This document shows, in pieces, positions 55,840 to 64,000 of a DNA stretch of 64,000 nucleotides. How positions within the stretch are numbered: position 1 is the first letter of the stretch; each line of letters starts with the position of its first letter. The stretch spans positions 690,036,708-690,100,707 of the forward strand of contig NC_133326.1 in the NCBI RefSeq assembly GCF_042186555.1. Reading direction: 5' to 3'. The DNA is from Aquarana catesbeiana. Lineage: Eukaryota; Chordata; Amphibia; Anura; Ranidae. The notes under the pieces were generated by a model that was not told the origin of the DNA, did no database searches, and was given only the letters and a program-made list of their open reading frames with translations. A program made the position numbers and the translations under genes.

Positions 55840-56800
55840 TTAACTGGAGTTGGAAGAAAGGGCTACTTCTTGATCTGATAGGGGTGTGCTCCCACTTGGG
55901 ATCCAATTTACTTGCCCCTTTCACTTTTGGTATTCTTCACCAACACCTGGTCCCCTGGTCGCAGTGGCAGTTCCTCTAGAGCAGGATCTTCAGCCAAGTC
56001 CTTGTGTCTATCCAACACCATCTGCTTAGCTTTCTGTACCTGATGCTAGTATTCCTGCACCCAAGTGCGGGGTGTACAGGGTGCAGAATTATCTGGGGAG
56101 CCCAGTAAGAGGTTCACCGGTAGCTGGTCATTGAACTTGAACGTCAGGAAGAAGGGCGTGTGGCTTGTGACTCAATGGACTGCGTTATTGTAGGCCCAGA
56201 CCATGACTTCCACATGTTGCTGCCATCTATCTCAGTGCCCCTGTTTAAGAGTTCATAGCATGCCCAGCAGGGTGCGGTTGAACTGTTTATAAGCTCCATT
56301 ACCCTTTGTATGATAAGAAGTGGTATGCGACTTAAGGATACCGCTAAAGCTTCACAGCTTAGACTTAATTACTGACTCAAACTTCGGGCCCTGGTCCGAG
56401 TATATGCTTTGGACAACTGTATGGTTAGATCATATGTTCCCCAAACAGTTTAGGTTGGGGCTGTCTGGTTTTGGTGGGGTCTACCACCACGGTCCTGGTG
56501 AAGTGGGCGACAGAAACCAGGGCATAGTGATACCCTAAGGGAGAGCTGGATATCAAGTCCATGGTGACCAGGTCAAAGGGCTCTGAGATGGTGATACTCA
56601 TGGGTGTTGTCTTATGCCTTATGCACGGAGCAGTTTTCAGTGCACCGACTTCAAGTCTCGGCCTTAACGCTAACTGGCTGAAAAGTAGGAAAAGGACTGT
56701 TTCTTTAAAGCTGTTCCATGAGGACTCTATTCACTGCCTAGATAGAGGGTACCACTTTACAGACGGTCTGGTCACAGCATAGTTATTCATAGAGTGTACC
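55840..56800 (-). pseudogene. Gypsy-type LTR retrotransposon integrase, decayed
   Basis: On the minus strand, interrupted by stops: F-D-L-V-T-M-D-L-I (first Asp, near 56560), Y-A-L-V-S-V-A-H-F-T-R, S-D-Q-G-P-K-F-E-S (second Asp, near 56390), Y-H-T-K-G-N-G-A-Y-K-Q-F-N (the catalytic Glu is Lys, near 56300), then L-R-P-G-D-Q-V-L-V (C-terminal domain, near 55970). Such integrases insert LTR-retrotransposon DNA; this one has lost a catalytic residue and its frame. No LTR or other pol domains could be joined to it. Confidence 0.75.
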
Positions 56801-58146
56801 CTAGTAGTAGTAGTGGTTACAGGAGAGTCCTTGTGATGCTGACTATTGGTGTGGTTAAATTTGTCTTTGCTATTGTTTATGCTGATCCTTGCATAGTACT
56901 TTTACCAATTTGCTACTGTTGAGTGATGATACTATCTGGTGAATTGCATTACTCTATACTACAAATCTACTCTCTTATGCATTCACTGCTATTTACTTCA
57001 ATATGTGACAATATATATATACTGTATATACAAGTCCTATTTTTATTAGTTGGTCTGGGGTTTTTCCTAATTTCCTAATAGAGGAAAACAGCATACAGTG
57101 AACAAACATTAATTAAAAGTATGTACAGGCACTTATTTCCTTCATTTACATACTCAAGGGATAAAGAGAACATTATCTCCCCTGTCACGTCTAGCACTAT
57201 AAATAAGGGTAATGACCAGGCAATTATAAAGTTTGTTGGCAAAGATTGCAGATGAATGCAGCCATTGAAAAACGTTTACTCCTATGCTCATCTGTTTTGA
57301 GACACAACACATTGTACCGTAAGTAAATTGTTTGGAATCATAATCTTCTGACATATTTCTTCTCCAGAATTGTATTTCTTATTCAACCTAAGAATTCTGA
57401 AAATATATTGGGATCTGCATATAGGTTGTATATTTGAAATTCAAGAAAACCTGCTAACATGAATACTGCTTTTAAATAATGAACAAAAATTCAATTTTCC
57501 CAATTATACGGAAACAAGAAGCCACTAAGACACCGTCTAGAGACCGGAGCTCGGAACATGATGCTGTCATAATGCAGTTCCATCTCCTGGGTAACTGAAA
57601 GAGAAAATTTGTTTTAAATCATATGTAAATCTGAACTTTTTTTTTCTTGTTTGCTTTGGATTGAGGATTAAAGTAGGTAAAAAATAAATACCCTCGTCTT
57701 TTTTGTTTTCTGGCATCTTGTGGGGGAAATTTTGCTTTACTTCCAATTCTGCAAACACAACAAGAAGTTATAGGATATTTGACCAAAGTAAAGGAAACCT
57801 TCCTTTAGTTGTCACCACAACAAGTGTCCTCATTGTTTCGTTGACAAATCAACATCTTGGATTTTTATTTTCAGTTCCAGTAAAAGTGGTCCCCTGAAAA
57901 AAAACTGAGAAGCAGAGCCCCCTCCATAGAAAATGGGCAAAAATAAAGAAATACTGCACAACCATCTATGCGTGGCGTATCTGGTCTAGTGCTGTGTGCA
58001 TCACCGTGCAAAAAATGTCTCATGGGATCAAAATTTGTAATGGCTTATCAATGCACTGTACTGTATATCTACTCTGTATAATAATGAAAAAAAAAAACAT
58101 TAAAAATGTATAGAAAAGTATATAAAAATGTATAAAAATATCTAAT
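56801..58146. other. Intergenic, nothing recognised
   Basis: About 1.35 kb of AT-rich sequence with no gene or bounded repeat. Confidence 0.4.
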
Positions 58147-58640
58147 TTAACCACTTCACCCCTGGAAGGATTTTGCCCCTTAATGACCAGGCCATTTTTT
58201 GCGATACGGCACTGCGTAGTTTTAACTGACATTTTTGCGTGGTCGTGCGACGCTGTACCCAAACAAAATTGACACCCTTTTTTTCGCAACAAATAGAGCT
58301 GATATTGGTATTTGATCACCTCTGCAGGTTTGTTTTTTGCACTATAAACAAAAAAAGACCGACAATCTTGAAAAAAAACACACCAATACTTTTAACTTTT
58401 TGCTATAAGAAATATCCAAAATAAAATATCCAAAAAAAAAAATAAAATAAATAAAAAATGTCTTCATCAGTTTAGGCCAATATGTATTCTTCTACATATT
58501 TTTAGTAAAAGAAAAATAAAATTGCAATAAGCGTATATTGATGGTTTTGTGCAAAAGTTATAGTGTCTACAAAATAAGGGGTATATTTATAGCATTTTTA
58601 TTATTAATCTTTTTTTTTTAATGGATCAAATGAGGGCTCA
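58147..58640. mobile_element. TTAA MITE of the TTAACCACT family (partial)
   Basis: Starts TTAACCACTTCACCCCTGG; contains GCGATACGGCACTGCG, GGTATTTGATCACCTCTGC and AATAAGCGTATATTGATGG, as in 62664-63470 and, inverted, 47126. The right part is lost; the end of another MITE (CCTTAATGCAAGGAATGCATTAAGG palindrome in two halves) follows at 58690-58720. Confidence 0.65.
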
Positions 58641-58833
58641 GGTAAGGGGTGATGAGGGGGGAAAAATACTACCTAATTTTTTTTTTTTTTACCTTAATGC
58701 AAGGAATGCATTAAGGTAAAAAATGTTTAGATATTCAACCACTTCAATTCCTTTCCTATAGTCACAACAGTAAGTTAGAAAAAGTAGTAGTAAGGAAAGT
58801 AAGTAGTAGTAGTAGTAAGGAAAACCTCTCTTA

Positions 58834-59235
58834 TGCTGTGTACATACGACCGCACTTTTAGACGGACTGAACTCAGAAGGACTTTTCGCCGGATTCCGAC
58901 GGATTTCCAACGAAACGGACTTGCCTACACATGATCTCACCAAAGTCCAACTGAATTGAACGCGATGACGTACACTGGACTAGAATAAGGAAGTTCATAG
59001 CCAGTAGCCAATAGCTGCCCTTGCGTCATTTTCGGTCCGTCGGACTAGCACACAGACAAACAGATTTTTCGAGGCATCGAGTCCGTCGGAAAGATTTGAA
59101 ACATGTTCTATTTCTAAAGTCTGTCAGGTTTTTAGACAGAAAAGATCCGATGAAGCCCACACACGATCAAATTGTCCGACGGATTTGTTCCGTCGGACTT
59201 TTGATGCCGGAAAGTCCGGTCGTGTGTACACGGCA
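58834..59235. mobile_element. PIF/Harbinger-like MITE, copy 7 (diverged)
   Basis: Ends TGCTGTGTACATACGACCGC and complement of TGCCGTGTACACACGACCGG. Flanking TTA and TGA. Interior words (GAACGCGATGACGTACAC, GCCAATAGC) tie it to the other copies, but it is the most different of the seven. Confidence 0.75.
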
Positions 59236-59444
59236 TGAGTTGTCACCAGAACAAATTGGACAATTTTTCCTCTATTTCTGTTTTGCTGACCACTTACTAG
59301 TTTGGATTTTTCCTCACTTTCATTCCCAGTGACAGTACCACCAAGACAAATGGAAAGGGTGACTCCCAGTGTGGACAAAGCCAGCAATAAAAAAACTAGT
59401 GTTTTTACTCCTTACAACTCTACTACTATTATAATAGTTTTGCA

Positions 59445-60260
59445 TTAACCACTTGCTTACTGGGTACCTAAACCCCCCTCCTGCCCAGACCAATTTTCAG
59501 CTTTTAGCGCTGTCAATCTTTGAATGACAATTGCGTGGTCATGCAACACTGTACCCAAATGAAATTTTTATCATTTTTTTCCCACAAATAGAGCTTTCCT
59601 TTGGTGCTATTTGATCACCTCTGGGTTTTTTATTTTTTGTTAAAAAAATTAAAAAAAAACGATTTTTAAAAAAAAAAATAGAAATATTTTTCTCCTTTAT
59701 TGATGTACAGTGATGAGGCTACACTGATGGGCACCGATAGGCTGCACTGATGGGCACCGATAGGCTGCATTGATGGCCACTGATAAGGCAGCACTGATGG
59801 GCACTGATAAGGTGGCACTGGTGGGCACTGATAGGTGGCATTGGTGGGCACTGAGAGGTGGCACTGATGGGTGGCACTGATGGGCGGCACTGATGGGTGG
59901 CAGTGATGGGCACTGATGGGTGGCAGTGATGGGCACTGGGGCACTGATCGGCACTGGTAGGTGACACTGATAGGCAGCACTGCTAGGTGGCACTGATGAA
60001 AAACAATTACCGATCTTCTGTTTAAATCACGTGATCTGCTGTCATTTGTTGGAAGCTGATCTTGTGTTAAGGGGTCGGGATCGACCCCTTACTCCGATCT
60101 GTGATCACCCGAGTCTCACTGACTCGGTGATCACAGCGCGCTCCCTGCAGGGGGCGCGCGGGGAGCGTGCAAAGGGGAGGACATCTATTGACGGCCTCCC
60201 GGCAAAGTAGATCCGCGCTGTAGCCGTCATTCGGCTATAGCACGGATCTGAAGGGGTTAA
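59445..60260. mobile_element. TTAA MITE of the TTAACCACT family, full length, with minisatellite
   Basis: TTAA at 59445-59448 and 60257-60260; ends TTAACCACTTGCTTACTGGG and GATCTGAAGGGGTTAA. From left: conserved block (GCGTGGTCATGCAACACTG), A-rich stretch, minisatellite 59700-60000, then hairpin-rich GC segment (GTGATCACCCGAGTCTCACTGACTCGG region). The best-preserved member here and a reference for the copies at 40072 and 54098. Confidence 0.75.
59700..60000. repeat. Minisatellite, GGCACTGATG-based unit
   Basis: About fourteen units of GATGGGCACTGATAGGTGGCACT type. Confidence 0.87.
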
Positions 60261-60579
60261 GATACTCTTTAAGCCATAACCATGTGTATAAGATATAAAG
60301 ATCAGTCTAACGTTATGTCACCGAAACCATTTATATCAGATATGTTTGCCAATGTTATCAAATGTAAAATGAAATGTCCTGTTTATTTTTTCCTTTGGTT
60401 TAAATTTAAAACTATTGTTTTTTGTATGCTCAAAGTTGGTATTTTATTTGTTCAAAACCAAAATCATTTCTTAAAATTATTTAGTATTTTTGTTAGGTGA
60501 GGTCAAGAGGCTTAATTATTGTCTGTTATGTTTTAGGTCAAATTATCCTAAAAATGTAAAAAAATAAATAAAATAAAAA
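60261..60579. other. Region upstream of OR gene 3
   Basis: About 320 bp, AT-rich, no gene recognised. It may contain intron sequence of OR gene 3. Confidence 0.35.
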
Positions 60580-60606
60580 TGTATTTATTGTTATTTATTT
60601 TTCAGG
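60580..60606 (+). promoter_or_regulatory. Candidate 3' splice site upstream of OR gene 3
   Basis: TATTTATTGTTATTTATTTTTCAG ends at 60605 (shown here in words: a T-rich tract then CAG before GGG). It is 134 bp before the ATG and the strongest of the three candidate OR acceptors. Inference. Confidence 0.45.
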
Positions 60607-60739
60607 GGAATGCAAGGTTAGAAAAATGTGAAAACATTGTATAAATAATAATAAGAACAATAATAATAATATTCTATTTTGGCGCTTTTGAAAAAAAAAA
60701 TCCGCATTATCGATGTTTGAATATCCTTCACATTAAAGA

Positions 60740-61684
60740 ATGTGTGAGTTCAACCAGACTCAGATCATGCAAATTAGACTACTTGGATTTCAAGGTCTTC
60801 ATAAATTTAGGGTTCTGCTGTTCATGGTGTTCCTTCTAACATACTTCATTATACTAAGTGGGAATTTATTAATAATAACATTAGTGGCAACGGTTGACCA
60901 GCTAAAAATTCCAATGTTCTTCCTTGTTAAGCATTTGGCTACATCTGATGTCCTACTGACCACCAGTGTCTTACCGATGACTCTAGAAGTCATTATCAAA
61001 GATGAAGTAAGAGTATCACTGTATGGCTGCATCACTCAACTTTATGTTATTGGTACTTGCAACTGTTCACAATGTTTTATTATTGCTCTCATGTCCTACG
61101 ATCGGTATTTGGCTATTTGTAATCCCTTACGCTATTCATCCCTTATGAACTCCCATGTTTTTTCCCAGTTGATCATCGGTTTATGGGTCTTGGTTATCGT
61201 TTTAATGTTAAGTGAAATGATTGTGCAATTTCAATATAATTACTGTGGCCTTAATTCTTTAGACCACTATTTCTGTGATTTTGGACCTCTGGTTAAATTG
61301 TCTACCTCTGACACTTCTGCTTTGATGCTCCAAGACTTTGTTATTTCTTTTGTTACAATATTTTTGCCATTTACATTTATTATTGTAACATACATCTGTA
61401 TTTTAGTCACTATTCTCAAGATATCTTCCATGTATCGCCAAAGAAAAGCCTTCTCCACTTGTAGTTCACATTTGGCCGTGGTCGGTGCTTATTACGGAAC
61501 ATTATTCACTGTATATTTGGCTCCATCTCATGAGAGTTCAACCAACATGAACAAATATGGGTCCCTCCTCTACACTGTGGTGTCTCCATTGATGAACCCA
61601 ATCATATATAGCCTGAGAAATCATGAGATCAAGAGGGGTCTGCAGAAAATGATGGTTACTTTTAAGACTTTCGTCAGGAAGTAA
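60740..61684 (+). CDS. Olfactory receptor (class A GPCR), OR gene 3
   Basis: Intact 314-residue single-exon receptor. Motifs: N-Q-T at 5-7; G-N at 41-42; I-P-M-F-F-L-V at 58-64; C97 with C169/C179; S-Y-D-R-Y-L-A-I-C at 119-127; K-A-F-S-T-C at 236-241; P-L-M-N-P-I-I-Y-S-L-R-N at 283-294. The tail is slightly longer than in the other two (T-F-K-T-F-V-R-K). The end of TM3 has an unusual cysteine-rich T-C-N-C-S-Q-C (106-112) where OR genes 1 and 2 have F-G-x-x-Q. Closest relative in the window is OR gene 2. Odorant receptor role inferred from family; ligand unknown. Confidence 0.95.
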   Translation: MCEFNQTQIMQIRLLGFQGLHKFRVLLFMVFLLTYFIILSGNLLIITLVATVDQLKIPMFFLVKHLATSDVLLTTSVLPMTLEVIIKDEVRVSLYGCITQLYVIGTCNCSQCFIIALMSYDRYLAICNPLRYSSLMNSHVFSQLIIGLWVLVIVLMLSEMIVQFQYNYCGLNSLDHYFCDFGPLVKLSTSDTSALMLQDFVISFVTIFLPFTFIIVTYICILVTILKISSMYRQRKAFSTCSSHLAVVGAYYGTLFTVYLAPSHESSTNMNKYGSLLYTVVSPLMNPIIYSLRNHEIKRGLQKMMVTFKTFVRK

Positions 61685-61989
61685 ATCAATTGTACATCCA
61701 CTTGCTGACCAGGTCTTTTCTGGAACTTTTTGTATACAAGTTTAAATCAGTATTTTTTTGCCCAAAAATTATTCAGAACCACCAAACATTATATAAATAT
61801 ATGTTTTTTTTTTTACCAGAGATCCTGGAGAAAAATAATGGTGATTGTTGCAATATTTTATGTATTTTATTTGCGCATCTGTCTTTTAAACACAATTTTT
61901 TTGGGTAAAGATACACTTTAATGAATTAAAAAAAACAGTAAAGTCAGTCCAACTTGTTTGTATTATGTGAAAGATGATGTTACACCGAT
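61685..61989. other. 3' flank of OR gene 3
   Basis: About 300 bp, AT-rich, no other gene recognised; likely includes the receptor's 3' untranslated region. Confidence 0.4.
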
Positions 61990-62660
61990 TAACTAGATAT
62001 CTAACATGTCATGCTTTAAAATTGCGCACGCTCGTGTAATGGCGACAAACTACGGCACTTAAAAATATCCATAGACGACGCTTTAAAAAAGAAATTCAGG
62101 TTACCCTTTAAGAGTTACAGAAAAGGTCTAGTGTTAAAATTATTTCTCTTGCTCTAACGATCGTGGTGATACCTCACATGCGTGGTTTACATATGCGGGA
62201 GCGACTTACACATGCGTTCGCTTCTACGTACGAGCACGGAGGGAAGGGGCTCTTTATTTATTTATTTTTATTTATTTTACTTTTGTTTTTTATTTACCGG
62301 TATTTAACTTTTGTTTTTTATTTTCACACTGTCCCTTTATTTTTTTTTCACAAGAGAGCTTTATTAAAAGTAAGTAAAAAGTATTACATTATAAATGGTA
62401 ATATACAACTTGCACAACAAAAGCGTATACAAACACAAACAATAACAGCGTATATAAGCACAAGATATTCATGATAGTAATGGTTAGAGTACATGAATTA
62501 AGTTTTGGCTGTGGACAGAAAATATAAAAAAAAAAAGTATTATTGTGGGGTAAAATACATAAATAAAATCCAAATAAAATCAACATTTTTATTCCTATTA
62601 CAAAGAATTTAAACATCCCTTGTAATAGAAATAAGCATGACAGGTCAGGCCTCTCATTTA
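61990..62660 (-). mobile_element. Inverted partial copy of the TTAACCACTTCCGG-family MITE
   Basis: Reverse-complement similarity to 53300-53790: ACCTCACATGCGTGGTTTAC, ACACATGCGTTCGCTTCTACG, ATTACAAAGAATTTAAACATCCC. Both ends are eroded. Confidence 0.6.
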
Positions 62661-62663
62661 CCT

Positions 62664-63545
62664 TTAACCACTTCAGCTCGGGAAGATTTACCCCCGCCCC
62701 CCTTCATGACCAGGTAATTTTTGTGTGATACGGCACTGCGTTATTTTAACTGACAATTGCGCAGTTGTGCAACGCTGTACCCAAACAAAACTGCTGTCTT
62801 TTTTTCCCACAAGTAGAGCTTTCTTTTGGTGGTATTTGATCACCTCTGCGTTTTTTTTTTTTGTGCTATAAACAATAAAAGAGCAACAATTTTGAAGAAA
62901 AAAAAATAATATTTTTTACTTTCTGCTATATAACACATCCAAAGAAAAAATGTAAAAAAATCTATCAATTTAGGCAATGTATTCTGCTACAATTTTTTTG
63001 TAAAAAATCTCAATAAGCGTATATTGTTTGGCTTGTGCAAAAGTTATAGCGCCTACAAACTATGAGATATTTATGGAATTTTTTTATTTTTTTCTATTTT
63101 AATAGTAATGTGACATTAATACAGTGCTAAAAAATATACACTGTCACTGTACTAATGACACTGGCTGGGAAGGTGTTAACATCAGGGGAAATAAAAGGGT
63201 GTGCCTAAAATGTGCCTTAAATGTGCTTGCTTACTGTGGGGGAGGTGCTTGTACTATGGGAAGGCAGAGATCTGTGTTTCTGCTTTGCAGAAACACAGGA
63301 TCACTAGATTCCCTACTGACAGAACGGAAGTCTGCTTTGTTTACATAGGCAGACCGCCATTCTGCTTCTGTCCCACACGATCAGCGAGTACCGGTGGACA
63401 TCAAGTCCGCCAGACCCGCTGATTGTCTCTCGCTGTGTCCAATCACAGTGGTAATGGGTCACCAGCGGCATGCATGCATGGCCCAGACCAGGGGTGCAGG
63501 ATCACGTACAGGGACATGATTCTGCACAGGAGAGACGCCTTGCTG

Positions 63546-63548
<3 letters not shown>
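62664..63548. mobile_element. TTAA MITE of the TTAACCACT family
   Basis: Starts TTAACCACTTCAGCTCGGG. Runs parallel to the inverse of 47126-48048: GCGATA-like CACTGCGTTATTTTAACTG, GTGGTATTTGATCACCTCTG, CAATAAGCGTATATTG, GTACTAATGACACTGGCTGG. The right end runs into a (TA)n tract without a visible terminus. Confidence 0.65.

Positions 63549-63591
<43 letters not shown>
63549..63591. repeat. (TA)n microsatellite
   Basis: About 21 TA copies. Confidence 0.95.
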
Positions 63592-63597
<6 letters not shown>

Positions 63598-64000
63598 TTA
63601 TACAGTAAACAGCTGGCAAACGATTAAAAGCAAAAGAAGGAAAAAATGTTTTTGACACTGACTTAAAAAAAATTCATCTGTTTAAGCCTGAGAACCTGAA
63701 GTGATGTCGGAGGTCACTCCGGCCTTTCAAGGGCATAGAGCCCAGTGGGGGCCATCTTACCTGCACTCGACTTCCTGCCTATCAGTCAACAAGTCAGATT
63801 GCTTCTGGGTTTACTGGCGGCTCCGGTAAACTCTGAAAACGGCCTGAAAGCAGCAGGGGGGGGGGGGCATCTCTCCCGCCTCTAGAAGTAATCCTGTGCC
63901 AAATCTGCCACCAAGTGGATATTTACCTAATAGACACAGCAGTAAAATTAATTTAAGGACTACTTTCAGAAATTACAGAAGGCCACAAGTAGACAATTAA
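63592..64000. other. Right end of window, probably MITE-derived
   Basis: No gene. Words such as GAAGTGATGTCGGAGGTCACTCC resemble parts of frog TTAA MITEs, but no boundary can be set. Confidence 0.35.

Overview
The window looks like an accessory, transposon-rich stretch of a frog nuclear genome, most likely a true frog (Ranidae or a close neobatrachian). This rests on three intronless fish/amphibian-style olfactory receptor (OR) coding exons and on many DNA-transposon miniatures of types I recognise from ranid sequence. These include elements ending TGCCNCGTACACACG, elements starting TTAACCACTTC at TTAA targets, and minisatellites built on GGCACTGATG. The species is inferred; no search was possible. 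I see no bacterial operon, CRISPR array, tRNA or rRNA gene.

Layout. 1-8030: an endogenous retrovirus (ERV) on the minus strand, with LTRs, a tRNA-Phe-type primer site, broken gag-pro-pol-env, an extra element inside env and a PIF/Harbinger-like MITE inside its 5' LTR. 8324-9183: two abutting TTAA MITEs. 10103-12874: a foldback element whose two arms were each hit by another transposon, one of them carrying a near-perfect 419-bp inverted repeat. 15574-16506: OR gene 1. 18112-20044: two MITEs. 20050-26698: a 6.6-kb higher-order array made of 18-bp minisatellite blocks and three recurring spacer modules. 26942-29529: a Tc1 transposon split by a hAT element. 29871-36650: MITEs, CR1-like LINE pieces and minisatellites. 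36777-37709: OR gene 2, followed by a tandem duplication (37763-39325). 39600-45165: a Penelope-like element with a GIY-YIG domain and associated repeats. 45813-49859: a second Tc1 family carrying a three-level nest. 50036-56800: MITE, long minisatellite-bearing repeats, a Tc1 fragment and a decayed Gypsy integrase. 58147-60260: MITEs. 60740-61684: OR gene 3. 61990-64000: more MITE sequence.

The only genes that look intact and host-encoded are the three ORs. They share strand, an N-terminal M-C-x-x-N-Q-T sequence, a variant S-Y-D-R-Y-L-A-I-C motif and a candidate 3' splice site 50-135 bp upstream, which fits a tandemly duplicated receptor cluster with non-coding 5' exons. Everything else is mobile-element sequence or unclassified intergenic DNA. 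The value of the window is mostly as a readable stratigraphy: several insertions can be dated relative to each other because their target duplications or empty sites are visible. I did not find a convincing new gene system; the most unusual structures are the 18-bp superarray, the young long palindrome and the MITE-borne minisatellites.
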